From positions 66,321 through 130,320 of the forward strand of contig CAVWAK010000012.1 in NCBI GenBank assembly GCA_963752745.1: 64,000 nt of DNA, in the 5' to 3' direction. The position numbers were made by a program, and so were the translations under genes. The notes under the pieces were generated by a model that was not told where the DNA came from, did not search any database, and saw only the letters and a list, made by a program, of their open reading frames with translations. Within the stretch, counting starts at the first letter, position 1. Each line of letters begins with the position of its first letter. Shown here in pieces: positions 53,150-63,059 of the stretch. The stretch is from Thiogranum sp963752745 (lineage in GTDB: Bacteria > Pseudomonadota > Gammaproteobacteria > DSM-19610).

Positions 53150-54262
53150 ATGAATAACTCGTTTGCTACCGAACCTCGAGTATGGCTGGTTATTGGCGAC
53201 AAGCTCGGCGATAACGCCCAGGCCACAATGATTGCCGACAGCCTGGGCCTGCCATATGTAACGAAGCGCCTGCTACCGAAACAAAAATATGTGCTGGGCA
53301 AACCACGCTTCCGGGTCAGCCTGGATCACCTGGACCTGGATCATTCCGACCCACTGACACCACCCTGGCCGGATCTGGTTATTACCGCCGGACGCCGCCA
53401 TGCCATGGCAGCCCTGTGGATCAAAGCACAGAACCCGGCCACCAAAATCGTATTGCTGGGTCGTCCACGTCGCTGGATCGAGAAATTCGATCTGGTCATC
53501 GCCCTGCCGCAGTACCAGATCCCTGACCTGCCCAACGTCATGCGCCTGAGCCTGCCACTGATGCGGCCAAACAAGGATGTAATCGCAAGCGAAGCTGAGC
53601 TTTGGCGTAAAAATTTTGAGAACCTGAAAAAACCGATTATTGCCGTATTGGTTGGCGGTCCCACGCGTCCTTACCGCTTCGACAGAAAAGTAGCTACCGA
53701 ACTGATCTCACAGTGTAAAAAAATGCAGGACCGTTACGGCGGCACGCTTTACTTCTCAACCAGTCGCCGCACTCCCGACAAGATCGTTTCCGCCCTGGCC
53801 AATGATCGTCCGGAGGGATCAGTCCTGCACAAGTGGGCAAAGGATGCGCCCGAAAACCCTTACCTGGCGCTGCTCAAACTCGCAGATTATTTTGTCGTCA
53901 GCGGCGACAGCGTCTCCATGATGATAGAAGTCGCCGACTGCGGTAAACCGCTGGCTATTTTCTCTTTACCCGGCGACCGGACAGGGAAATTGTGGCAGCA
54001 GATTCTGCTACGTTTGCACGACAACCGGGGCCACGGTTTCTGCAATTCCGTTTACCGCCGCCTGGGTACCTGGTTATACAGCACTGGCATAGCAGGTTTT
54101 GGCAGGGACCTGGAAGCACTAAAGAATATACTCATCAAATCCGGATTTGCTGTTGTTGCAGGCCAACCTTTTATAAAACCGGCACAGGCGCTACCCAATG
54201 AGCTTCAAATAATCCGCGACAGAATACGGCAACTAACCGGGAATACCATTGGACAAGATTAG
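53150..54262 (+). CDS. ELM1/GtrOC1-family (mitochondrial fission ELM1-like) protein
   Basis: 370 residues from ATG 53150 (MNNSFATEPRVWLVIGDKLG). Family pattern: VWLVIGDKLGDNAQATMIAD, DLVITAGRRHAMAALWIKA, PIIAVLVGGPTRPYRFD, and LADYFVVSGDSVSMMIEVAD. GT-B-like fold; the bacterial members are uncharacterised but often lie in cell-envelope clusters. It may be a glycosyltransferase for the lipid product. It begins 16 bases after the nucleotidyltransferase gene. Confidence 0.85.
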   Translation: MNNSFATEPRVWLVIGDKLGDNAQATMIADSLGLPYVTKRLLPKQKYVLGKPRFRVSLDHLDLDHSDPLTPPWPDLVITAGRRHAMAALWIKAQNPATKIVLLGRPRRWIEKFDLVIALPQYQIPDLPNVMRLSLPLMRPNKDVIASEAELWRKNFENLKKPIIAVLVGGPTRPYRFDRKVATELISQCKKMQDRYGGTLYFSTSRRTPDKIVSALANDRPEGSVLHKWAKDAPENPYLALLKLADYFVVSGDSVSMMIEVADCGKPLAIFSLPGDRTGKLWQQILLRLHDNRGHGFCNSVYRRLGTWLYSTGIAGFGRDLEALKNILIKSGFAVVAGQPFIKPAQALPNELQIIRDRIRQLTGNTIGQD

Positions 54263-54320
54263 CCGCTGCGTACATGCCTGGGTTATGCTTGCCCGCTATA
54301 TGCAATAACCAGATGTACCA

Positions 54321-55310
54321 ATGCCTGAAAACAAAGATTCAAAACCAGCAACCGACGGGCAGCGCACCCATATCTCAGTTTGCATCTGCACCTATAAGCG
54401 TCCCGATGGTCTCGAGCACCTGTTAACCGGCCTGTGTGAACAGGTTTTCGAGGATGTAGAGACTCCTTTAATCAGCATCATTGTCACTGACAATGAGTGC
54501 AGCGATAAAAACCGGGAGATATGTGATCGAATTAGGAACCATTGCCAACACTCTTTGCTCTACCTGCAGGAAGAACAACGGGGAATTTCATACGCTCGCA
54601 ACACCTGCCTGGACAACCTGCCCGCTAACACTGATTTCGTCGCCATGATCGATGATGACGAAATACCCGAGCCTGGCTGGATCAACCATTTGCTATACGC
54701 ACAAACCAGAACATCTGCCGATATTGTCGCGGGACCAACACTGCCTGTTTTTGAGCCTGATACACCTGCATGGGTTAGTGAAACAGGCTATTTCTCCAAA
54801 CCGCATCACTCCGATCGCTACAGGGACCTTGAGCCCTTCCCTCCTGCGGCGACTTGCAATGTGTTCATGCGCGCAAACATTTTTAACGAAAACAAGCTGC
54901 GCTTTGATCCCGAACTGGCGCTCAGCGGAAGCGAAGACAAGCTGCTCTTCCAGGACCTGAAACAACGCGGCTTGCAATTTATCTGGGCCGCGAATGCAAT
55001 AACGCATGAGAGCATCCCGGCTGGAAGAGCACGGCTTGGCTACATGCTTTCGGAGGCCTTACGCCGCGGCAGCACAAAGTTTTACGTAAAGACAAGACTC
55101 AAGACCTCAACACCAAGCCAGTACTATCGGCTGGCCTTCCGCTCGGCAGTCCGCTCACTGCTCGGTATTGCAAAGTATGGTAGTTATGCGGGTCTCTACA
55201 TGCTCGGCGGAAAACCCCGGCAGTATAAAGCTGTGCTTAATATGTTATATGCAGCTGAAAACATCGGCTTTCTCGGCGGCGTATTTGGATACAGAAAGAA
55301 CCATTACTAG
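54321..55310 (+). CDS. Glycosyltransferase family 2
   Basis: 329 residues. GT-A fold start HISVCICTYKRPDGLEHLL, acceptor segment, and DxD region MIDDDEIPEPGWINHL (about 111). Then GPTLPVFEPDTPAWVSETGY and RPF-type ALSGSEDKLLFQDLKQRG. C-terminal basic helix region could bind membrane. Likely transfers a sugar in surface-polysaccharide synthesis. It precedes the O-antigen ligase by 17 bases. Confidence 0.88.
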   Translation: MPENKDSKPATDGQRTHISVCICTYKRPDGLEHLLTGLCEQVFEDVETPLISIIVTDNECSDKNREICDRIRNHCQHSLLYLQEEQRGISYARNTCLDNLPANTDFVAMIDDDEIPEPGWINHLLYAQTRTSADIVAGPTLPVFEPDTPAWVSETGYFSKPHHSDRYRDLEPFPPAATCNVFMRANIFNENKLRFDPELALSGSEDKLLFQDLKQRGLQFIWAANAITHESIPAGRARLGYMLSEALRRGSTKFYVKTRLKTSTPSQYYRLAFRSAVRSLLGIAKYGSYAGLYMLGGKPRQYKAVLNMLYAAENIGFLGGVFGYRKNHY

Positions 55311-55327
55311 AGCCCACACAGGCAATC

Positions 55328-56536
55328 ATGACCAATTCGCGCAGTAACAACTATCTTACGAACCTTACCTGGATTGTTTTAGGCACCTATATCGTTTTCA
55401 TGCTGGGATTCTTCTTTATTCCCAACGCGGTCGACCAATACAAGCTCTATGGCCTTGCCGTGTTTCTGCCAGCCCTGGCGCTACTACCACGAATGATTAA
55501 AACATCTGGCCTCGATCGACTATTACTACTAATAGTTGTGTACCTGGTGTGGATGCTTCTATCTTCTTTATGGAGCGAGTCCTTTTCTCTCGAAGAATTT
55601 CTAAAAACACTAAAACTGGTTGCCTATATTGTCGTATTTATTTTGTTGACGACCTATATAGCAACCCAAAAACCAGTGATTTCAGAAAGATCTATCGCTC
55701 TACTGGTTATCGCAGCAACATTGGCGGCGCTAATTTCAATACCCTTATGGTACTCGAGCCACTCATTCCCGGACTCCAGAATCATCGGAATAGGCACACT
55801 TGAAAACCCGAACCCCAGCGCATTCGTTTATGGATTCTTTGCTGTTGTCGGCTGCCAGCTGGCACTTGGCTACAATAAACTGTGGCTGAAACTCATTTTT
55901 ACTCTTAGCGCACTCCTGCTAACAGGATTTGTGTTCCTGACTCAAAGCAACACTGGAATATTAGCGACAGTTTCATCCATTGCCTTGCTCTTGTTGATGC
56001 GCCACGGTGGCAGACTACTACATATAGCTGGCGGTGTTTTTGCCGCCTTCGCTACCCTTCTTTTCATGTCATATTCACTGGGTGTCCTGGAACAACCCAT
56101 GGATGCTGGTCTAAGTCAGCGCATTCCAATATGGGAAAAAGTTGTCGGACAAATAGAGCAAGCTCCACTGATCGGACATGGCTACCAAAAGCAGGTACTA
56201 CTTGATGCGAAAGGGGCTCCGGACACCGCAAATTATGCTCACAGCGCGTTACTCGCAAGTTTCCGTGATGGTGGCCTGGTCGCGGTAACATTACACTTTC
56301 TTATACTTACAATTGCGGTGGTCTCCGCCGGCAGAGTCTATTGCCGGAATAAAGACCCGGTGTACTTCGCCTACCTGCTGTTCGGCTTTATCTGCATGCT
56401 GGCAGATACGGATCAACTCATAACCCGACCAAGGGAACTGTGGATTATTTTCTGGTGGCCGTTGGCAATGATTATTGCCAGCAGAAGAGTTCAACGTATC
56501 ATTGAAAATGGATCAGGAAACAAGTCGGCTGAATAA
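55328..56536 (+). CDS. O-antigen ligase/polymerase (Wzy_C family)
   Basis: 402 residues, 10-11 predicted membrane helices. The large loop has SQRIPIWEKVVGQIEQAPLI and GHGYQKQVLLDAKGAPDTA with the NYAHSALLASFRDGG block, typical of the Wzy_C/O-antigen ligase domain. It moves polysaccharide onto lipid A core or links repeat units. Its last 24 bases overlap the convergent GT4 gene. AT-richer than the genes at 36-50 kb. Confidence 0.86.
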   Translation: MTNSRSNNYLTNLTWIVLGTYIVFMLGFFFIPNAVDQYKLYGLAVFLPALALLPRMIKTSGLDRLLLLIVVYLVWMLLSSLWSESFSLEEFLKTLKLVAYIVVFILLTTYIATQKPVISERSIALLVIAATLAALISIPLWYSSHSFPDSRIIGIGTLENPNPSAFVYGFFAVVGCQLALGYNKLWLKLIFTLSALLLTGFVFLTQSNTGILATVSSIALLLLMRHGGRLLHIAGGVFAAFATLLFMSYSLGVLEQPMDAGLSQRIPIWEKVVGQIEQAPLIGHGYQKQVLLDAKGAPDTANYAHSALLASFRDGGLVAVTLHFLILTIAVVSAGRVYCRNKDPVYFAYLLFGFICMLADTDQLITRPRELWIIFWWPLAMIIASRRVQRIIENGSGNKSAE

Positions 56537-57761
56537 CTCGTTGTAATTATTGACGGCCTGATCCACAGAAAACTCTTCACCGCGTGCCCGAAGCATTCGA
56601 CTGTCAATCTTCTCATCCAAAATGGCATCCAGCGCATCCGCCATGCTTTTTGCATCATCAATTGGTACCAGGTGACCAAACTCGCCGTCCCTGAGGATTT
56701 CAGCAGGACCGCTTGGACAGTCGGTGCTAACAACAGGGCAGCCGCAAAACAGTGCCTCTACCAGCACGTTACCGAAACCTTCGAAACGTGAGGACAACGC
56801 AAACACCGATGCCCGCCGAAAATAAGGATAAGGGTTTTCCTTGTATCCAGGCATATCAAAATCTTCAGCGACCCCCAATTCATCGGCGAGCTCTTCCAGC
56901 TCGGCTTTGTGCCGCGTCTGCTCATCTGATGACTCATCCCCGCCCAGCAACACCAGGCGCACCGGACGTTTCTTACGTAACTCTGCAAAAGCACGCACTA
57001 ATAGCGGGAAGTTCTTCTGCTGCACGAAACGTCCGATACCCAGTACTACTGGTACATCCCGGTTATCAAACCAGTCATGCTCAGGTGATTCCTCACTAAG
57101 ATTTTTAATTTCTCGCGCGGCAACAGGATTATAGATGGTCTTCATCATGTCTTGAGGCAAGTCGAGATAGGCCCTCGTATCTCTCTCAACGCCCTTTGAA
57201 ACCGCAACAACAGCATTAGCCTGGTGGTAATAGCGTTGCATCATTGGTCGTAGAGCTCTGATCCTAGATTTTCCCCGGCTTGTGCTTTCGGAGTCCTGTG
57301 CCGAGAGATGGATATGCGCTCCCAGAACGACGCGGGTATCGGTACCGCTCATGCGCCGGGCCAGGACAGCGTTGATATTCGACTTCGGCAGCGCGGAAAC
57401 CAGTAATGACGCACCACTCTGCTTAAGATGGCGTGAAATTGCAGGGATGTAGCGGAAAGCTTTTGGCAGTTTTTTTCTACTGATCAATAGTGCCCAGTAT
57501 CTCGCGATACCCGGCCGGGTCAGCAAACAGCGCCGATACCGTGCCCCGGGCCGATGAAACAGGTCGTAAGGGAATGAGATTGACACCGGCCGGAATATAA
57601 TTCTGTAATACACCCTCAGCCTTGCACACCAGTAGATCTACCGGATGACCCAGCCGTGCGAAACCAGCCGCAAGATTAAGTATGACTTTTTCAGCTCCTC
57701 CTCCAGACAGATTATCCAGCAGGAAGGCTATTCGCAAAGGCTGTTCCGATTGTTCCATCAA
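56513..57761 (-). pseudogene. Glycosyltransferase family 4, broken by a frameshift
   Basis: The N-terminal part (from 57761: RIAFLLDNLSGGGAEKVILN to SALFADPAGYREILGTIDQ) and the rest (LISRKKLPKAFRYIPAISRH and on to the stop at 56513) lie in different frames; the shift falls at about 57485-57510, near an A run. The later part shows GIGRFVQQKNFPLLVRAFAE and FEGFGNVLVEALFCGCPVVS, the GT4 nucleotide-binding motif. About 410 residues if joined, like the intact paralogue at 59991-61244. Either a decayed gene or a base-call error. Confidence 0.85.
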
Positions 57762-57826
57762 CTATCTTCAATCCCGGCAGGCCTGAACTTAATTCGAAGA
57801 ATTTTTGGCCTATCTAACTTTTTACC

Positions 57827-57844
57827 TCATGCAATAATGCATGA
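57827..57844. repeat. Small perfect hairpin upstream of GT4 gene
   Basis: TCATGCA (57827-57833) pairs with TGCATGA (57838-57844), with a 4-base loop. It lies 65-85 bases upstream of the GT4 start in an AT-rich gap of 269 bases that shows no gene. It may be an operator. Confidence 0.3.
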
Positions 57845-58030
57845 AGACATCGCAGCTGAGCATATAACTTTGCCAATAAAAAACCAATAATTACTGCTAA
57901 ATTGGTTGCAACCCCTGCTGAGAAAGATCAATTTACCACCGTTCAAACCTGCTCGGCACGAGAGATTCAACATATCCTCAAGGCAGCAAGGATCTCTCCC
58001 ATCACCCAACAGGCCTGATGCGTTTAAAAC

Positions 58031-59978
58031 TCAGCCAGACTGCGATCGCCACCAGATCTGGAACATCAGGATTGCCCACATGAGCTCCGAGTGATTGGCC
58101 CAGCCCTTAAGGTGTTGCTGCCAGGCCTGGCGCACGGCATTCACATCGAAAACTCCCTGCTCGCGCAGGGTCTGCTCTGAAATCAGCGCTTCGACCCAGT
58201 CACGCAACGGGCCGACCAGCCACTCTTTGACCGGAACGCTGAAGCCGCGCTTCGGACGGTCGATGAGCTCGCGCGGAACATAGCGAGTCAACAGGTCTCT
58301 AAGTACCAGCTTGCCGTTGCGACCATCAAACAGGTAGTCGCGCGGCAGCGACCAGGCAAACTCGAGTACCCGGTGATCCAGCAATGGACTGCGTGATTCC
58401 AGACTCACCGCCATACTGGCGCGGTCGACCTTGACAAGAATATCGTCCGGCAGATAACCAATGTAATCGTAGTGCAGCATGGCAAGCAGGGGATCGTCCG
58501 TCTCCGCCCAGTAGTGCAGGATCAACGAGCTGAGTCTGCGGATTGCAAGCGCCTGCAACGAAACGATCGACTGGTATACACTTGTTAAACTTGTTCGCCA
58601 GAATTTCCTGTGGGCAGCGTGCCTGCCAGTTACAGGAACGCTGACTGATCTTTCCGATCTTGCGCGTCCAGCGCGGTACTGTTTTCTCGCTGTCATCGGT
58701 CGCGTACGCCCAGGCCCTCTCCCCCATGAACCGAGTAACCCCGGCGAGCAGGTTTCGGGTTCCGGCCGGCACACGGCTGACGTCACGCCAGTGTTTCAAA
58801 CAGTTCTTGTAACGCCGGTATCCGGCAAACTGTTCGTCTCCACCATCACCGGTCAATACTACCTTGACCTGCTCGTGGGCCAGCTTGCATACCAGATAGG
58901 TAGGAATTTGCGATGAATCCGCAAACGGCTCATCGTAGATAAATGGCAGACTATCGACGACATCCAGAGCCTGATCTGGTGTGATATAGAGCTCGTGATG
59001 TTCGGTACCGAGATATTTGGCAACGCTGTCTGCGTAACCGGCTTCGTTATATTTCTCTTCCCAGAAACCAATGCTGAACGTCTTAACGGGCCGATCAGCC
59101 GCACGCTGCATGAGTGCTACAACCATTGAGGAGTCAATTCCGCCAGACAACAGAGCGCCGACGTCGACATCGGCAACCATACGGTCTGCAACCGTATTTT
59201 TGAGAATGGCATCCAGTCCATCGAGCGCATCGTTGTAGCTGCCGCGGAAGGGCTTTTCCTGGCCCTTTTCCAGCAGTTCGCGCGCTGACCAGAAGACGTG
59301 GGGCTGGTGCGAGCGCGCGCTTCCGTCAGCGGGTATTTCTATGAGACTACCAGGTGGCAATTTCCTGATGCGCCGGTAAATAGAATTCGGCTGCGACACC
59401 CAGCCATACTGCAGATACTGCCCCAGCGCATCACGATCCAGAGTAGCGTCAAAGTCAGGGTGTTGACGCAACGCCTTCAATTCCGACCCGAATAGAAAAG
59501 TATCGCCGCACCAGCCGTAATAAAGCGGCTTTTTACCAACACGATCACGCGCCAGGGTTAGCAGGCCGGTTTTTCGGTCCCAGAGAGCAATGGCAAACAT
59601 GCCTTCGAGATTGGCAATCGCCTCCCTGACACCGAGTTGCTCAGCAGCTGCCAGGATGACTTCGGTATCAGAATGCCCCTTGTAAGGATAGGCACCTGCC
59701 TCAAGCTGCTTGCGCAGGCGCATAAAGTTATAGATTTCACCGTTAAAGGACAGAACATAACGCCCCGAGGCTGATATCATTGGTTGCGCACCGGCGTCCG
59801 TAAGATCAATGATAGATAGTCGCCGGTGACCGAGTGCCAGGGAGTGGTCGGGATCGACCCACACGCCCTCAGCGTCGGGCCCGCGGTGCGCGATAGTATC
59901 CGTCATACGCCGGCAGACACTACTCAGTTCGTTTGCCGATGCTCGTTTACACTGTATAAATCCAGTTATGCCACACAT
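58031..59978 (-). pseudogene. asnB: Asparagine synthetase-type amidotransferase, broken by a frameshift
   Basis: Glutamine-dependent amidotransferase (about 630 residues if joined) typical of capsule and exopolysaccharide clusters. N-terminal class II GATase with nucleophile Cys2 in MCGITGFIQCKRA and RRLSIIDLTDAGAQPM. ATP-pyrophosphatase domain with ALLSGGIDSSMVVALMQ and VVLTGDGGDEQFAGYRRY. Near 58570-58680 the frame changes; the C-terminal part DYIGYLPDDILVKVDRASMA to ILMFQIWWRSQSG is intact in another frame down to 58031. Decayed gene or sequence error. Confidence 0.86.
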
Positions 59979-59990
59979 ATTGACTGCCGT

Positions 59991-61244
59991 TCAGTGAGTG
60001 TCCGCGGGATCGCCGCGCTGCGCTACCAATGTATCGAGTAACTCAAGATAGATATCGCTGGCAGCATCCACGGTAAACTGCTCTGCCCTTTCCAGCAGCA
60101 CAGCCTGATCAGGTGGTGAGTCCAGAACCTTCTCGATGGCGTCGGCAAGCGCCTTATCATCGCCGACTGGTACCAGAGAACCGTAGCGGCCATTTTCCAG
60201 TATTTCAGCCGCTCCGCCAGGACAGTTCGTGCTGACAACCGGACAACCACACGCCAGCGCCTGGATCAATACCCCGGGCAATCCCTCGTATTCGGAAGAT
60301 TGTACTAGCATGGCAGCATGAGCCATGTATTGAAACGGATTATCGACAAAACCCGGCATAGCCACGTCCGCCTGGACATTGAGCTGTACAACCAGATCCT
60401 GCAGAAGACTGCGCTGTTTACCTTCACCCAATATAATAAGTCGCACAGAACGTGTTGAGTGAACCCGCGCGAAAGCCCGGATCAAGGTGGAAAAATCCTT
60501 CTGCTCCGCTAACCGACCCACACCAATAAGCACTGGCGGCTCATCCGGACCGAACCAGGGATGGGACGCTAGCTCGGCAGCCTGCGATCGGAGTGAATCG
60601 TCAACCACCGGGTTATAAATAGTCTTCACGGCCCGACGTGGCAAGCCAGTTATCGTCACAAGGTCCTCCGCCACCTGGTTGGATACCGCAACAATGGCAT
60701 CTGCAGATGGGTAGTTCTGTCTGACCAGGGCGGGCAAGTGGCGCCAGCGCAACTTGCCCCGGCAGGAGGGGCTTTCACAGTGTTGTGTCAGGGCAATGCG
60801 CTCACTGACCACCACTGGCAGAGCCGGGTCGACTGAATTCCTCGCCCACAGCGCAGCCAGGTTGGCATAGGTCAGCGCCGACAGCAGGACATCTGGCCGG
60901 CGGTCACGCAAATAGCGTTTCAGCGAAGCGATATATTCGATCTCGGGCGCCGACTTGCCGGGTAGCACCACCGCTCGCAACACCGGCCCCGGCCAGCCCA
61001 GGTTGGAAAAAAGCGCCGACAGACGACTACGCGGGCGACCTGCCGCTTCCAGAACGACCAACCGGGCCTGTTGAGGTACCTGGTCTACATAGGCACCTTT
61101 CAGGCGGCAAACTGCCAAGTCGACCTCGCGCCCGCGCTCTAGAAAGGCGCGCACAAGATTGAGCATGGACCGTTCTGCCCCACCACCTTCCAGGGAAGGC
61201 ACAAGGACAGCGATACGACAGGCTTTTTGCTGGTTACCAGACAC
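59991..61244 (-). CDS. Glycosyltransferase family 4
   Basis: 417 residues, intact. N-terminal Rossmann domain with RIAVLVPSLEGGGAERSMLN, then PDVLLSALTYANLAALWARN. C-terminal donor site IGVGRLAEQKDFSTLIRAFA, GLPGVLIQALACGCPVVSTN. Close paralogue of the broken GT4 at 56513-57761. It precedes asnB by 12 bases on the same strand, so GT4-asnB form an operon. Probably builds a surface glycan. Confidence 0.92.
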   Translation of the reverse strand: MSGNQQKACRIAVLVPSLEGGGAERSMLNLVRAFLERGREVDLAVCRLKGAYVDQVPQQARLVVLEAAGRPRSRLSALFSNLGWPGPVLRAVVLPGKSAPEIEYIASLKRYLRDRRPDVLLSALTYANLAALWARNSVDPALPVVVSERIALTQHCESPSCRGKLRWRHLPALVRQNYPSADAIVAVSNQVAEDLVTITGLPRRAVKTIYNPVVDDSLRSQAAELASHPWFGPDEPPVLIGVGRLAEQKDFSTLIRAFARVHSTRSVRLIILGEGKQRSLLQDLVVQLNVQADVAMPGFVDNPFQYMAHAAMLVQSSEYEGLPGVLIQALACGCPVVSTNCPGGAAEILENGRYGSLVPVGDDKALADAIEKVLDSPPDQAVLLERAEQFTVDAASDIYLELLDTLVAQRGDPADTH

Positions 61245-61453
61245 AGGCGCCTTGTTCTTCGATGTTTCGACTTGTTGGTCGTTTTTTCACGGGTGGTCTG
61301 TTCATCAAGTGGCCATTCATGACGTCAGGCCGACGCCCACAACAGAAAAGCCAAGAAACCCATATTAGCCTAGATTGAGGCCGCCCGGCCATCTCGGATA
61401 TACTCGGCGCGCCCAGGGACATTCCGCCACTGGCGTCGAACAGACCGTGAGAC

Positions 61454-62203
61454 ATGAAAAACTATAAGCTGCTGCACTGGACACCGGACATGGTTAAAGC
61501 CTTCTGGGACTATGAATCCGAATTTCCTAAAAACTTCTTCACTCACAGCCGACGCCACGAAATCATACGACAGATTGGTCAATACCTGCCCGACGGCTGT
61601 TCGGTACTCGACTATGGCTGCGGTCCGGGCAACCTGATTGAACCCTTGCTGGACTCCGGCTTCAGTGTAGCCGGGCTCGACTCGTCACCTTCAACGCGCG
61701 AAACGGTGAGATCACGCTTTGACGGATGCAGCGGCTTTCAAGGGGTCTATGATCAAGAGGAAATCGATCATTCAGGGCTGAAGTTTGACGCAATCATCGT
61801 CGCAGAAGTTATCGAACATCTGTATGACGACCAACTGGACGGCCTGCTGGAGACACTTAAAACACTATCGCATAAAGGCACTCATATCGTTTTCACCACA
61901 CCAAACGAGGAGTGCCTGGAAGACAGCTATATACTCTGCCCGGTCTCGGGTGAACTCTTTCATCGCTGGCAACACGTCAGGAACTGGTCGGAAGCCAGTA
62001 TTAGCGCCTACCTGGCCGAGCGCAATTTCACAGACACGCGCACCTTTACGACCGACTTTGACGCCACACTCACCATCCGCGGCAAACACCACCCCTTACG
62101 TGCACGCTGGTGGAGCGCACTGCGCAAGCGCTTGCGTTACCAGGCCAAGCCACAACGAAAACGCCCACACCTGGTTATCGTAAGCCGCCCGACTCTTTCC
62201 TAA
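61454..62203 (+). CDS. Class I SAM-dependent methyltransferase (surface polysaccharide cluster)
   Basis: 249 residues. Motif I SVLDYGCGPGNLIEPLL, FSVAGLDSSPSTRETVRSRF, and IIVAEVIEHLYDDQLDG; Methyltransf_23-like. C-terminal part rich in Arg/His (ALRKRLRYQAKPQRKRPHLV). Such proteins methylate sugars or are part of glycan export/modification. The last 170 bases and 110 following bases recur as a second copy at 63539-63819. Divergent from the GT4 gene. Confidence 0.88.
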   Translation: MKNYKLLHWTPDMVKAFWDYESEFPKNFFTHSRRHEIIRQIGQYLPDGCSVLDYGCGPGNLIEPLLDSGFSVAGLDSSPSTRETVRSRFDGCSGFQGVYDQEEIDHSGLKFDAIIVAEVIEHLYDDQLDGLLETLKTLSHKGTHIVFTTPNEECLEDSYILCPVSGELFHRWQHVRNWSEASISAYLAERNFTDTRTFTTDFDATLTIRGKHHPLRARWWSALRKRLRYQAKPQRKRPHLVIVSRPTLS

Positions 62204-62315
62204 GCACTTATTTTTTAATCATCTTTTTTCCAGTATAATAGTTTTAACCGGTCACTCCCCGTAGCAGGTTTGTATAATCCCATGGAGCAAATGCGTCTTC
62301 ATCCAGACCAACCAC
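62033..62315 (+). repeat. Direct repeat copy 1 (methyltransferase 3' end + intergenic + next 5' end)
   Basis: About 283 bases nearly identical to 63539-63819. It contains the last 170 bases of the methyltransferase gene, the AT-rich downstream gap with a TATAAT-type box before CCCATGG, and the first about 33 bases of the gene that is continued at 63787. Differences between copies are mostly single substitutions plus small indels. Confidence 0.9.
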
Positions 62316-62413
62316 TGCGCCAGATAAATGCTATTAATTTTCATGCGGTTGCAGGTCGCTCGGAAGCATTGGACAGCGAAATGTTTGTTCGCAAATTACG
62401 CATTATCAAGTAA
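62282..62413 (+). pseudogene. Truncated 5' end of the 63787-type gene joined to other sequence
   Basis: An ATG-to-TAA frame of 43 codons. Its first about 33 bases match the start of the gene at 63787, but with an indel that changes the frame, and after ACCAC (62315) the sequence is unrelated. It is a hybrid piece made by the duplication and is unlikely to be functional. Confidence 0.4.
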
Positions 62414-62437
62414 ACAGTGCGTAGTGGGTAGATTTCG

Positions 62438-63059
62438 ATGATTCGTTTTTTTCGCCGCAAGGGCAAAGACAGGAGTAATCAACCCAAAATCTTTGGGCTG
62501 GGTTTGAGCCGAACCGGCACGAGCAGTCTGACCCTCGCACTGGAGAGGCTGGGTTACCGTATTATGCATTTCCCCGATGATCTATCGACGGTGCGAGAGC
62601 TGTCGCGCGGCGATTCGAAGCTTTCCATTCTTCGCAAATACGATGGGATCACTGACATTACGACAATTCCTTTCTACAAGCAGCTTGATGCGCAGTATCC
62701 TGGATCAAAGTTTATCCTGACTGTGCGAGAGCTGGGGCCCTGGCTTGATTCTATCGAAAAGCTCTTATCACGTGAGCCGCCAGGCAACGAATATGAACGT
62801 TATAAAAAGCGCCCAGAGCTTGTAGCCTTTAAACAGATGCTGCGCGAAAAAGTTTATGGTTCAAACGAATTTGATAGAGATGTGATGAAGCAAACTTACC
62901 ACGCCCACCGTGCGGATGTAGGAAAGTACTTTGAAAGGTCGGGACGACTTGCTGGTGCTTGATATCGTGGGCGGTGATTCGCTCAGCAAGCTATGCGATT
63001 TCTTGAATAAGCCTTGTCGCGACGAGCCTTTCCCCAAGGAGAACATTGCATACGGTTAG
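62438..63059 (+). pseudogene. Sulfotransferase family protein, frameshifted near the C-terminus
   Basis: Residues 1-167 are in one frame: PKIFGLGLSRTGTSSLTLAL is the PAPS-binding 5'-PSB-like loop (GxxRTGTxSL) and SKFILTVRELGPWLDSIEKL the second conserved block. After about base 62938 the family end (DDLLVLDIVGGDSLSKLCDF, LNKPCRDEPFPKENIAYG) continues in the +1 frame to TAG 63059. One base lost or gained at a G-rich stretch explains it. Would be about 206 residues, normal length. Likely modifies a surface sugar when intact. Confidence 0.8.

Noticed and set aside
57477..57761. 94-codon frame as a separate small gene
   Set aside because: It is the GT4 N-terminus separated from its remainder by a frameshift, not an independent gene.
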